Shown: piece by piece, positions 27,540 through 36,220 of the stretch | How the letters are laid out: every line of letters begins with the position of its first letter | Numbering within the stretch: the stretch's first letter is position 1 | Assembly (NCBI RefSeq): GCF_025699125.1 | Contig: NZ_JAILWC010000002.1 | Span: 248,001-312,000, forward strand | Origin: Nitrosopumilus sp. | Lineage (GTDB): Archaea > Thermoproteota > Nitrososphaeria > Nitrososphaerales > Nitrosopumilaceae | DNA: 64,000 nucleotides | Reading direction: 5' to 3' | The notes under the pieces: model-generated | The model's input: only the letters and a program-made list of their open reading frames with translations | What the model was told of the DNA's origin: nothing | Database searches by the model: none | Made by a program: the position numbers and the translations under genes

Positions 27540-28346
27540 ATGGTTTGTCCTCTATGTGAATCAAGAGAATTTCAAGAAATAAAGTTGGATACATGTAAAG
27601 TATTTCAGTGTAGTCAATGTTCTTTACAATATATAGATAGTAAAGAACATAGCAGAAATTCCAATTATCTGAAAAATTATAAGGAATCAAGAAAGGAGAA
27701 TTCTACTTCAAGTAGATTGCGGCAAATACAATACTCTATAGATGCCAAACATTTGAAAAAAATAGTTCCGAAAGGGAATGTATTAGATATTGGGTGTTCA
27801 ACTGGAGGATTCCTAGCTAATCTAAGTAAAATTTCTGATCTCCAACTTTATGGAATAGACATAGATAGAGATGCAATCGCGATAGCTGAAGAAAAATGCA
27901 ATTCAGCAATCAATTTTACTGAAACAGATTTGATTAACTATCAAACTAATTTGAAGTTTGACTGTATAGTATTTAGAGGATCTTTTCAATTTTTAGGATT
28001 TGATCTAAAAGAAACCATGAAAAAAATTGCTGAGTTAAGTTCAGAAAATGTAAAAATTATTATTTACAGCCTTCCCAATTCTGATTCAATTTTATATAAT
28101 TTATTAAAAGATAATTGGCATTTATTTGATGAAATTTCACATACATTGATTTTCAATAAAATGTCCATAATGAAGTTATGTGAAATATATAATTATAAAA
28201 TTCAAGAATGTTCATATCCATACTTAGAAACGCCATATGCAAATCATGTAAAAGACAATGAAAGTTTAATTCAGTTAATTAAAGGTGAGACAAAAAAGAG
28301 TTTTCCTTTTTGGGGAAATATTATGCAAATAGTTTTAGAAAAATAA
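27540..28346 (+). CDS. SAM-dependent methyltransferase with N-terminal zinc ribbon
   Basis: 268 residues. CPLC near residue 3 and CSQCSLQY near residue 25 form a zinc ribbon, as in methyltransferases of sugar loci. The SAM motif is VLDIGCSTGGFL (around residue 80), followed by YGIDIDRDAI. It resembles the protein at 35226-36068 in layout. It probably methylates a nucleotide sugar or glycan; the acceptor is unknown. It is followed by the PseB gene. Confidence 0.8.
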   Translation: MVCPLCESREFQEIKLDTCKVFQCSQCSLQYIDSKEHSRNSNYLKNYKESRKENSTSSRLRQIQYSIDAKHLKKIVPKGNVLDIGCSTGGFLANLSKISDLQLYGIDIDRDAIAIAEEKCNSAINFTETDLINYQTNLKFDCIVFRGSFQFLGFDLKETMKKIAELSSENVKIIIYSLPNSDSILYNLLKDNWHLFDEISHTLIFNKMSIMKLCEIYNYKIQECSYPYLETPYANHVKDNESLIQLIKGETKKSFPFWGNIMQIVLEK

Positions 28347-28408
28347 TAACATATTTAATTTTTTTAGATAAGCAAAGCTTTTTAGAATTAGTTAGAAGAG
28401 AATCCATC

Positions 28409-29404
28409 ATGGAAGGAAAAAAGATCCTAATTACAGGCGGTACAGGTTCATTAGGACAGGCTCTTACTAAACGCCTTTTAGAAATGAAAGTAGACACAAT
28501 TAGAATTTTCAGTAGAAATGAAGAAAAACAGATTCAGATGGAAAATCAATTTAACGATAATCGTCTTAGATTTTTTTTAGGAGATATTAATGATTATGAA
28601 CGTTTAAAACGAGCTTTTGAAGATATAGATATCGTTTTTCATACTGCAGCATTAAAACATGTTCCAAAGATAGAATACAATCCTTTTGAAGCAATTAAAA
28701 CAAATGTAATAGGTTCACAGAATGTAATTAACGCTTGTCTACATGAAAATGTAGAAAAAGCTGTTGCGATAGGTACAGATAAAGCTGTTTCTCCATTAAA
28801 CACCTATGGAGCTACAAAATTATTAATGGAAAAACTATTTGTAACTGCAAATAATTTTGCAGATCCAGAAAAACATTTAACTAAATTTATTTCTGTCAGA
28901 TATGGAAATGTTTTTGGTAGTAGTGGTTCAGTAATACCATTATTTCTTGAACAGATTAAGCAAAAGAAAAAAATCACAATAACAGATCCGAGAATGACTA
29001 GATTTAGTATTACAATGGATGAAGCATTAGATTTTATTTTGAATGCTACAAATTCAGGTAAAGGTTCAGAGATTTTTGTACCAAAAATGCGGGCATATAA
29101 CATCATGGACCTAAAAGATGCTTTAAGCGATTTATTTGAAAATGTCAGTGAAGAAATTATAGGGATAAGAGCTGGAGAAAAATTGCATGAAATTTTAATT
29201 AGTGAAGATGAAATTAGGTATAGTTGGGAATACAATAACATGTATTTTATTACAAATCCACTATATCCACTATTTCACATAGATAATATCAAAGAAGTAT
29301 ATCAAGGAATAAAAAAAATAGAAAATGTTAAAGATTATTCATCAGATAAAGTAGAAAAGATATCAAAAGAAGAATTAAAGCAAATGATTAAAAAAGTAAT
29401 TTAA
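28409..29404 (+). CDS. pseB: UDP-GlcNAc 4,6-dehydratase (inverting), PseB
   Basis: 331 residues from the ATG at 28409 (MEGKKILIT); the longer frame from 28310 overlaps the preceding methyltransferase and lacks homology. Seen are TGGTGSLGQALTK, HTAALKHVPKIEYNPFEAIK, the catalytic IGTDKAVSPLNTYGATK, and SVRYGNVFGSSGSV. All are near-canonical PseB/FlaA1 motifs. It converts UDP-GlcNAc to the 4-keto-6-deoxy L-arabino sugar, committing to pseudaminic-type acid. It begins the second nonulosonate set of the window. Confidence 0.93.
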   Translation: MEGKKILITGGTGSLGQALTKRLLEMKVDTIRIFSRNEEKQIQMENQFNDNRLRFFLGDINDYERLKRAFEDIDIVFHTAALKHVPKIEYNPFEAIKTNVIGSQNVINACLHENVEKAVAIGTDKAVSPLNTYGATKLLMEKLFVTANNFADPEKHLTKFISVRYGNVFGSSGSVIPLFLEQIKQKKKITITDPRMTRFSITMDEALDFILNATNSGKGSEIFVPKMRAYNIMDLKDALSDLFENVSEEIIGIRAGEKLHEILISEDEIRYSWEYNNMYFITNPLYPLFHIDNIKEVYQGIKKIENVKDYSSDKVEKISKEELKQMIKKVI

Positions 29405-29432
29405 GATAAAGAAATAATACGTAAAGAATAAT

Positions 29433-29852
29433 TTATTTTTCTAATTCATAGGTATGTTGAATTAGATTGAATTTTTGATTTTTAAAAAATTGAATTGATT
29501 TCTTATTTTTTGGATTTATATTTGCTAAATATCTGGAACGAGGATGTTTTTCCATTAATAGGTTAATTGCAGCAGAAGCAATACCCTTACTATGAAAATC
29601 CTTTTTAACGAAAATACCAATTTCGTTATCTTTTGTCAGGTAAACTGAGCCTACAGGATTTTGGAAGGCTTCAATAATATACCATTTTGAGTAGGGTTTG
29701 GACATGACAAATTTTACATGTTGTGTAAAACTAGGCATTTTTTTATGAGAGATATTTGCTCTTGGATCTCTTTCCTTTAACAAATCATAAAGAAATTCAC
29801 AGTCTGATTTTTTCACAGATTTCAATTTAACAGAGATCACATTATTTTTCAT
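29433..29852 (-). CDS. GNAT acetyltransferase (PseH-like)
   Basis: 139 residues of the GNAT fold: EIGIFVKKDFHSKGIASAAI (acetyl-CoA-binding strand and loop) and NPKNKKSIQFFKNQKF near the C-terminus. In pseudaminic acid clusters a GNAT protein (PseH, SpsD) N-acetylates the 4-amino sugar made by PseC. It lies between PseB and the NeuB-like gene, on the opposite strand, which supports this role. It is shorter than most PseH (about 160-180 residues). RimI-like protein acetylation is the alternative. Confidence 0.75.
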   Translation of the reverse strand: MKNNVISVKLKSVKKSDCEFLYDLLKERDPRANISHKKMPSFTQHVKFVMSKPYSKWYIIEAFQNPVGSVYLTKDNEIGIFVKKDFHSKGIASAAINLLMEKHPRSRYLANINPKNKKSIQFFKNQKFNLIQHTYELEK

Positions 29853-29912
29853 TAGAATTAATTTAATCGAAACTTTAAAACAGTTAAATTTTTCCTTATG
29901 TGTGTTAAATAA

Positions 29913-30644
29913 TTGAAAACCATAATTGTAGCTGAGATAGGTTCAAACTGGGAAGGAAGTGTATCAAAAGCTAAAAAAATTATTCAGGAATGTAAAAAAG
30001 CCGGAGCAGACATAGTAAAATTTCAAATGTGGCGTGCAGAAGATCTTTATTCAAAGAATCATCCGAATTGGAAAGAAATTAAAAAATCTGAGTTAACATT
30101 TGAAAAAGCTAGAAAAATTAAAAAAATTGCTGATCAAGCAAGAATAGAATTCATGTGTAGTGTATTTTATCCAGAAGCTGTAACATTTCTAGAAACGTTA
30201 AATGTAAAAAAATACAAAATAGCATCAAGAACTTGTCTTATTAAAGATCCACATTCACTTGAAGTATTAGAAAGTAAGGCTTTAACAAAAAAACCAATCA
30301 TCATAAGTATGGGAATGGGTGGAGATAAGAAAAAAATAGAGAGGATATTTTCTAAAAATAAAACCATTTTTTGTTATTGTATTTCAGAATATCCATTGGA
30401 ATTCAAGAAAATTGATTGGAAAGAAGCTCTAAAGTATGATGGGTTTTCTGATCACACATCAGGAATTACAGCACCCATATTATTTACAATATTGAAAAAA
30501 CAAAAAAAATCCAAACAGATTCTAATCGAAAAGCATGTTAAATTAAAAAATTCTAAAGGTCCAGATGCATCAACTTCAATGAATACCAAGGAATTATCTG
30601 AATTAGTATCAAATATCAGAATTATTGAAAACGCAAATTTTTAA
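29913..30644 (+). CDS. Short NeuB/PseI-like synthase without SAF domain
   Basis: 243 residues from a TTG start. It opens with IIVAEIGSNWEGSV, then KFQMWRAEDLYS and GFSDHTSG, so the PEP-condensing NeuB barrel is present. IEKHVKLKNSKGPDAS matches the KHFT...PGPD segment. The protein stops there: the C-terminal antifreeze-like domain found in NeuB/PseI (usual length about 340-350) is absent, and some barrel helices are shortened. No remnant SAF reading frame is seen downstream, as the gene converges on the aminotransferase after 6 bases. It may be a native short form. Confidence 0.8.
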   Translation: MKTIIVAEIGSNWEGSVSKAKKIIQECKKAGADIVKFQMWRAEDLYSKNHPNWKEIKKSELTFEKARKIKKIADQARIEFMCSVFYPEAVTFLETLNVKKYKIASRTCLIKDPHSLEVLESKALTKKPIIISMGMGGDKKKIERIFSKNKTIFCYCISEYPLEFKKIDWKEALKYDGFSDHTSGITAPILFTILKKQKKSKQILIEKHVKLKNSKGPDASTSMNTKELSELVSNIRIIENANF

Positions 30645-30650
30645 TTAAAA

Positions 30651-31736
30651 TTAGGAAAATTCATTGACTGCGTCAATTATTTTGTAAATTTGATCATTTG
30701 ATAGGTTTGGATGAATGGGAATAGAAACTATCTCGTTTCCCACTTTTTCTGTTACAGGTAGATGGGAATTGGTTTTATACATTGAAAAGGTGTGGACTGG
30801 CCTATAATGGATTCCAGTTTCAATTCCAATTTGATTCATTTTTTTTCTAAATTGATTTCTATTTTTTACTCGAATCCAATATAGGTGATAAGAACAATTT
30901 TCATCAAATATCATTTTTTGTTCTAAATTAATTTTTTTAGAATATAATTTAGCAATTTTTTTTCTTTTTATATTTAATTTATCTAATTTTTTTAATTGTA
31001 TAATTCCAATTGCTGCTGAGAATTCATTCATGTAATAATTCCAACCCATTTCCTGTACATCATAAAATGAATCATGTCGATTTGTAATACCACACCAACG
31101 TCTAGATTCCAATATTTTTTTAAATTTTTTAGAAGATTTACCATTAAGGGAAATCAACCCCCCTGTAGGCATTGCAAGATTTTTGACAGGATGAAAGCTA
31201 AAACAAACAGCACTACTGTGTTTTCCGATTTTTTGATTCTTATATGTTGAACCAGACGCATGTGCAGCATCCTCTATTCGAGTTAAATCATAATCCTTGC
31301 AGATTTTTTTTATTTTGCTCAAATCACAAGGCATTCCCCCAAAATGTACAGGAAGAATCACTTTGGTTTTATCAGTTATAGATTGAGTAATCTGTTCAGC
31401 ATCAATACAGAGATTTTTTTCATCCACATCCACAAAAATAGGTTTACCACCATTCAACTTTATTGCATGAATTGTTGAGACAAATGTTAAAGAGGGAACA
31501 ATCACTTCTTTATTTTTTATATCCATTAATGATAAAGCAAGATTTAGAGCAGAGGTTCCACTATTTACTGCAACACAATCAGTTGAACCGACATATTTTT
31601 TGAATTTGTTTTCAAATATTTTCACATTTCCAGTTCCAGAACCAGATGCCCAGAATTTACTTTGTAATACTTTGATAATAGCTTTTTCTTCAGATTGATC
31701 AATTGACGGATCAAATAGCTTAATTTTCTTTGTCAT
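30651..31736 (-). CDS. DegT/DnrJ/EryC1 sugar aminotransferase (PseC/LegC-like)
   Basis: 361 residues from the ATG at 31736 (MTKKIKLFD); a longer reading adds 14 residues with no match. It has NSGTSALNLAL, the PLP region EDAAHASGSTY, CFSFHPVKNLAMPTGG (catalytic lysine), and WNYYMNEFSAAIG. It transfers an amino group to the C4 keto sugar from a PseB-type dehydratase. It overlaps the SpsF gene by 17 bases. It is the only DegT-type aminotransferase in the window, so it may serve both nonulosonate pathways. Confidence 0.92.
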   Translation of the reverse strand: MTKKIKLFDPSIDQSEEKAIIKVLQSKFWASGSGTGNVKIFENKFKKYVGSTDCVAVNSGTSALNLALSLMDIKNKEVIVPSLTFVSTIHAIKLNGGKPIFVDVDEKNLCIDAEQITQSITDKTKVILPVHFGGMPCDLSKIKKICKDYDLTRIEDAAHASGSTYKNQKIGKHSSAVCFSFHPVKNLAMPTGGLISLNGKSSKKFKKILESRRWCGITNRHDSFYDVQEMGWNYYMNEFSAAIGIIQLKKLDKLNIKRKKIAKLYSKKINLEQKMIFDENCSYHLYWIRVKNRNQFRKKMNQIGIETGIHYRPVHTFSMYKTNSHLPVTEKVGNEIVSIPIHPNLSNDQIYKIIDAVNEFS

Positions 31737-32514
31737 GATTTTCTCTGTCTTTTTTCCTAGATTTAAGGTACTCTTCATCTTCTTTTAGAGATTTTTGGTA
31801 TCCTTCATGTGGTATTTGATTTTTATTTATTTCAAACAATTCTGGTTCTTTGGAAAGCAAATCAAGAATGTCATTCATCAAGATAGGTCTCTTTTTGATT
31901 TTAGACACAATTAATTTTACTAGTGTCAAATCATTTTCACGATCAATTGTCCATCTTAAATTTGAAATATTTTTTGGATGTTCTACATTAAAGATCTTAA
32001 AGTTACCAGAATTATTATACAAATAAGGAGTAACGTGTTCTCTTTCAGAAGGCTTTATTGCATTTTTCCATGCTTTTTCAAGGGATTCAAAAGAGAATAT
32101 TTCAACTTCTGTACCATATGGGAATGTTCTCACATACGCATTTGTTAAACAATCATATGAATTAGCGGTAAATTCTTTTATCAAATCATCCACAATCGTG
32201 GGATCTATCAACGGGTTATCTGCAGTGATTCTCACAATAGTGTCAATGGAAAATTCTTTTGCACACTGATAATATCTGTCTAGAACATCATTTGGACTTC
32301 CTCTGAAAACATCTACATTCATAGTGGCAACGAAATTTTCTATTACATCATCTTCATCCAGAGTGGTAGTGGCTACAATGGTTTTGTCAACTAATTTACA
32401 GGAACGAAGTTGCTCTAAAACATAGTACAAAACTGGATTTTCATCAAGGTTTAGCATCACTTTTCCAGGTAATCTAGTAGAACCAATACGTGCCTGAATT
32501 ATGCAACCAATCAT
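31720..32514 (-). CDS. SpsF/PseF-type CMP-sugar synthetase
   Basis: 264 residues. IIQARIGSTRLPGKVML is the nucleotide loop of the SpsF/PseF cytidylyltransferase family, followed by TTTLDEDDVI, VFRGSPNDVLDRYYQCA and ITADNPLIDP. It would activate a pseudaminic-type nonulosonic acid as the CMP sugar. The operon runs pyruvate-kinase-like gene, this gene, aminotransferase. It is a different subfamily from the NeuA at 7071-7772. Confidence 0.88.
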   Translation of the reverse strand: MIGCIIQARIGSTRLPGKVMLNLDENPVLYYVLEQLRSCKLVDKTIVATTTLDEDDVIENFVATMNVDVFRGSPNDVLDRYYQCAKEFSIDTIVRITADNPLIDPTIVDDLIKEFTANSYDCLTNAYVRTFPYGTEVEIFSFESLEKAWKNAIKPSEREHVTPYLYNNSGNFKIFNVEHPKNISNLRWTIDRENDLTLVKLIVSKIKKRPILMNDILDLLSKEPELFEINKNQIPHEGYQKSLKEDEEYLKSRKKDRENHDKEN

Positions 32515-32526
32515 ATGAAATGAAAT

Positions 32527-33099
32527 CTATTTTACATATTCAGTAATACGTTTTTCTTCATCACTGAAAATAACCCCGATTGTTCTTAAAAGAATTATAT
32601 TGTTTTTAGAACAATATTCTCCTAATTTATTTACATAAGTTACAAAATTTGAAGAAGGTTCATTTCTCTTCAACATTGACGAATAGAGATCATCATGATC
32701 AAGCATTGCTATTTTTTCTTGCGAAGGAATTGAATTCATTATCTCTTCAATATTGTTCACACCAGTTGGACTTTCAATTTTAGGAATCAATGTGATGGAT
32801 GAAGGGAGTAATTCAAGATGTTTTTTGAGATCACTTGCAGATTCAACATTGGAAATTGCCAAATATTTTACGTTTGAATGTGACTCTAATATTGGAATCA
32901 GATCTTCAAGTGAGTACTTGTTGTTAGGCGGTTTTGTTCTATGTATGGGCAAATCAACAAAGACATCATGCTCTGAGTGCTTTTTTAAAAGATTTTGTAA
33001 TTCATCTAATGAATTGGTCCAAGCTAAGTTGATTCTAAAAATTGTATTTTCAGGTACAGGAACTCCGTAATTTGTTAAATTTTGAGAGGCAATTAGCAC
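32527..33099 (-). CDS. Pyruvate-kinase-superfamily TIM-barrel protein (aldolase-like), unknown function
   Basis: 190 residues from a GTG start. The order FRINLAW, VFVDLPIHRTK, YLAISNVESASDL, LIPKIESPTGVNNIEEIM and AMLDHDDLYSSM follows the core of pyruvate kinase (Arg of the NFS region, the DLxGxxxR strand, the catalytic Lys of AKIEN, the ARGDLG strand), and also the HpcH/HpaI pyruvate aldolase barrel. The phosphoenolpyruvate/pyruvate-binding Lys and Glu seem kept (KIES), but the nucleotide-binding B domain is missing. It is the first gene of the aminotransferase/SpsF operon. It might feed or perform a pyruvate/PEP condensation for the second nonulosonate. This is inferred. Confidence 0.65.
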   Translation of the reverse strand: MLIASQNLTNYGVPVPENTIFRINLAWTNSLDELQNLLKKHSEHDVFVDLPIHRTKPPNNKYSLEDLIPILESHSNVKYLAISNVESASDLKKHLELLPSSITLIPKIESPTGVNNIEEIMNSIPSQEKIAMLDHDDLYSSMLKRNEPSSNFVTYVNKLGEYCSKNNIILLRTIGVIFSDEEKRITEYVK

Positions 33100-33158
33100 A
33101 AAAAGAATTTTTTTTTGCGTTATTTATCGTTTTTTCATTAATTCTGATTGAAGAAGAA

Positions 33159-34283
33159 TTAATCTCTCATAGAATCAAGGATGATTTTTAATGCTGATTC
33201 TGAGATTTTGTGTGTTTTATGAGTCTCATCCAGATAAATCTCAAAATGACCATGTTTTAATTTCTTGATGGATTCTTTAATTTCATTTTCATACGATTTG
33301 AATAATTCGCCTGAAAAACAACATGAATCATATTTATTAAAAATCTGAACAAATTTTCTATCATCACCATATGAATTCATTATGTACAAATCAAGATAAT
33401 TTGCATTTTGATAAAGTGCTGGAAGCCATTGTTCATAGTCTCCATAATTTTGAGGAATTGAACGAAGGTAAATTGGAACAGAGCCGGCAACAGAATAACT
33501 TTGTGAAATTCTTGCATCAATTGCAGGATACAAAGTGGCAGTCCAACCGCCACCGGATATACCAACCATATGATATGAGGAAAAATCGTAATTTTCATCC
33601 AAATAGTTTAATGATACAGTTATAGGTTCCATAAAAAATTTGATCGGAGATAAATCTGATGATTCAAGAAATCGTAAATGTTCATGCGATGTTAATTTTA
33701 TTGTACCAATATTAGGTACCTTAATCACAGGTTGATCATTCATTCCCAACAAGGGCATTGAAAATGCCAATACTGCGTAATCATTTTCTAGAAAAAATTG
33801 AATGGTTTCTTTTCCTTTGTAGAAATCACCTGCATGACCCTGATGATATATTATTAACTTGTTATTGCTGGATTCAGGGATAAATAGATAAGAGATGGAG
33901 TTTACACCATAATCCATTACAACATTAATTTGATCAATTCTTTTGAGATTTTTAAAATTCTCATATAATGGATTTGAAATATTTGTTTGAACGCTATCAG
34001 GTAATTTTGAATTAGGAAGTCCATCGCCACTCCAAATAAAATCAATTAAATTATTTCTTAATTTGGATATATCATCGATAGTTTTAATATGAATTAATGA
34101 ATTTACATCATTTTCATAAATAATATTTTTTTCATCAGAATCGTTTTTTTCATTTAATGAAATCGTTTTTACATAATCTAATTGCTCATATGGAAAGATT
34201 TTGTATGTACCTACTAAAACCCCATAAATAAAAACAGAAATGGACAAAGCTGCTATTATTAACAAGAGAGAGTTTTTTTTCAA
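33159..34283 (-). CDS. Membrane-anchored alpha/beta hydrolase
   Basis: 374 residues. Residues 7-28 form one N-terminal membrane helix or signal anchor (SLLLIIAALSISVFIYGVLV). The rest is extracytoplasmic. It has YHQGHAG as the oxyanion region, MVGISGGGWTA with the nucleophile serine, and a late histidine (KHGHFE or THKTH). The family includes esterases. It could trim or deacylate the surface glycan or a peptide outside the cell. Substrate unknown. Confidence 0.75.
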   Translation of the reverse strand: MKKNSLLLIIAALSISVFIYGVLVGTYKIFPYEQLDYVKTISLNEKNDSDEKNIIYENDVNSLIHIKTIDDISKLRNNLIDFIWSGDGLPNSKLPDSVQTNISNPLYENFKNLKRIDQINVVMDYGVNSISYLFIPESSNNKLIIYHQGHAGDFYKGKETIQFFLENDYAVLAFSMPLLGMNDQPVIKVPNIGTIKLTSHEHLRFLESSDLSPIKFFMEPITVSLNYLDENYDFSSYHMVGISGGGWTATLYPAIDARISQSYSVAGSVPIYLRSIPQNYGDYEQWLPALYQNANYLDLYIMNSYGDDRKFVQIFNKYDSCCFSGELFKSYENEIKESIKKLKHGHFEIYLDETHKTHKISESALKIILDSMRD

Positions 34284-34395
34284 TGTATATGATGATTTTT
34301 CATATTAATTTAAAATCTTCTTAATAATGATCTATAAGACGGTCATGATAAATCTGATTTATGGTTATATTGAGAAAATTATTAGGTATTTGTAG

Positions 34396-35187
34396 ATGAA
34401 ATGTGAGATGGGAGAAAATACTGAAAAGAAATGGTGGGAATTAATTAGAAATGGTGAATTGGCAACAGCTTTGGAAATGTTTCCAAAAGAGAGAAATTTG
34501 GAAATTTTAGAGATTGGTGGTCGTGATGGATTCCAGGCAGAATTAATTTCTAAAAAAGGATACAATGTCACTTCAATTGATATCAAACCACTATTTCCAC
34601 AATTTTTTCCTGTTCAAAAAGGCGATATTAACAAATTAAATTTTAAAGAAAATTCATTTGATATCATATTTTCTTCAAATATGTTACAAGAAATTAATGA
34701 TATTGAAGTGGCTTTTATGGAAATGAGAAGGGTTTTGAAAAAAGACGGATTAATTATCCATATTGTTCCCTCAACATGGTGGTCATTTATCACAAATTTT
34801 TGGCATTATTGTTTTATTCCCAAATATTTGGTCAAGTCAAAGAAATTCCAGCATATTTTTAATTCATATGAAAAAAAAGAAAATAATAACGAAACTCTAA
34901 ATGATGAAAATGTATCTTCAAAGAAAAATCTAAGAAGATTGTTTTTTCATCCTCTAGGTGCAAATACCAGTTTTATTCATGAGATACTTTATTTTTCAAA
35001 TTTTTATTGGAAAAAATTATTTAAGAAAAACGGATTCAAAATTGTTAACAAGAAAAACTGCCCTTACTGTTATTCAGGATATGCTGTATTCAAATTCAAA
35101 TTCATCAAGTTAAGGAAGTTTTTGGCTAAGATTTGTTTTCCAAGTTGTTATTGTTTTACACTAACTCTAAATTCAGTTAGAGATTAA
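34396..35187 (+). CDS. Class I SAM-dependent methyltransferase
   Basis: 263 residues. The motifs LEIGGRDGFQAELI, VTSIDIKP and ENSFDIIFSSNML are the Methyltransf_11 core. A C-terminal half of about 110 residues with positively charged and aromatic segments (FYWKKLFKKNGFK) may contact membrane or polymer. It is followed by another methyltransferase 38 bases later. Acceptor unknown. Confidence 0.8.
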   Translation: MKCEMGENTEKKWWELIRNGELATALEMFPKERNLEILEIGGRDGFQAELISKKGYNVTSIDIKPLFPQFFPVQKGDINKLNFKENSFDIIFSSNMLQEINDIEVAFMEMRRVLKKDGLIIHIVPSTWWSFITNFWHYCFIPKYLVKSKKFQHIFNSYEKKENNNETLNDENVSSKKNLRRLFFHPLGANTSFIHEILYFSNFYWKKLFKKNGFKIVNKKNCPYCYSGYAVFKFKFIKLRKFLAKICFPSCYCFTLTLNSVRD

Positions 35188-35225
35188 CAGATAGTTTGAT
35201 ATTATAACATAATCTGAAAATAGAT

Positions 35226-36068
35226 ATGGAATGTATTTCTTGTGGAAATTTATCAATGAAAAAATATACAAATAATTCTTATTTAGAATTACCAGTATTT
35301 CAATGCGAAAAATGCAATCTTTACGCTACTGGTGAATCAGAAATTGAAATTACAGAAAAAACAAAATCAATTTACAAAGATAAGCATTGGGGAGACAATA
35401 ATTTATGGGATGCTAAAAATGCAGTAAAAGATAATTTTTCAGACATAGATTCACAAGGAAAAAGAAGACATTGGATTTCGCAAAAAAAATATTGTAAGCC
35501 ATATATGAATAACAAAAAAAGCATTTTAGAAATTGGTGCGGGTCAAGGTCAAGCTACATTTTGGTTTGATGAAGAAGGATTTTCGGTTACATCTATTGAA
35601 CCAGATGAAAATAATGTTAAATTAATTAATCAAAAATTAAAAAATAGTCATTGTATTGTTGGTTCTGCAGAAGATTTTCAATTAAAAGAAAAATTTGACA
35701 TTATTTGGATGTCACATGTTTTGGAGCATCTAATAAAACCTATTCAGTTTTTTAAAAATATTCAAAAAAATTTAAAGAATGATGGGATTTTTTTTATCGA
35801 GGTGCCTAATTGTGAAAATGCCTCTATGCTAAAAGCATCTATTTTTAAAGTACCCCATACATTCCATTTTTCAAAGAAATCTCTAGTAAATTTAGCTAAT
35901 AAAACAGGGTTCAAAGTAGTAGAATGTGACTATTTTAGACCTGCAACAAAATTTGAAGGAGTTATGAATAAAGTAACAAGATCAAGATTAAAAAAATTTC
36001 AATATTATCCAAGAATACCTACAAACAGTAAAAAAGGAAAATTTTTGCGATTAATTTTAAAAGTTTAG
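35226..36068 (+). CDS. SAM-dependent methyltransferase with N-terminal zinc ribbon
   Basis: 280 residues. CISC near residue 3 and CEKCNLYA near residue 28 make a zinc ribbon; SILEIGAGQGQATFW is SAM motif I, followed by WMSHVLEHLIKP as in Methyltransf_23. It resembles the protein at 27540-28346 in architecture, and both may act on sugars of the glycan. The tail is basic. Last gene before the palindrome at 36184-36206. Confidence 0.8.
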   Translation: MECISCGNLSMKKYTNNSYLELPVFQCEKCNLYATGESEIEITEKTKSIYKDKHWGDNNLWDAKNAVKDNFSDIDSQGKRRHWISQKKYCKPYMNNKKSILEIGAGQGQATFWFDEEGFSVTSIEPDENNVKLINQKLKNSHCIVGSAEDFQLKEKFDIIWMSHVLEHLIKPIQFFKNIQKNLKNDGIFFIEVPNCENASMLKASIFKVPHTFHFSKKSLVNLANKTGFKVVECDYFRPATKFEGVMNKVTRSRLKKFQYYPRIPTNSKKGKFLRLILKV

Positions 36069-36183
36069 AATTAAAATCACAGATTAGTTTTTTAAAGTAT
36101 GTCAAATATCTTTTTTATAAAAAAGTTCTAAATCAAAACCTAAGAATATTAAATTTTTCATAATAAAAAATAGTTTGAAAAGA

Positions 36184-36206
36184 TTAAATCAAAAAATTTG
36201 ATTAAA
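36184..36206. terminator. Inverted repeat between convergent genes, possible bidirectional terminator
   Basis: AATCAAA and TTTGATT are separated by three A residues, with flanking TTA/TAA extending the stem by one bulge. The element lies in the 152-base gap between two convergent genes, in T-rich surroundings, so a terminator role on both strands is plausible. Nothing else was seen in this gap. Confidence 0.3.
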
Positions 36207-36220
36207 TTCTTGAAAATTAA

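Noticed and set aside
28310-28408. Upstream extension of PseB
   Set aside because: It runs into the 3' end of the preceding methyltransferase, and PseB proteins begin near the NAD loop, as from 28409.
31737-31778. N-terminal extension of the DegT aminotransferase
   Set aside because: These 14 residues fall inside the SpsF gene and have no counterpart in the family; MTKKIKLFD at 31736 is a normal start.
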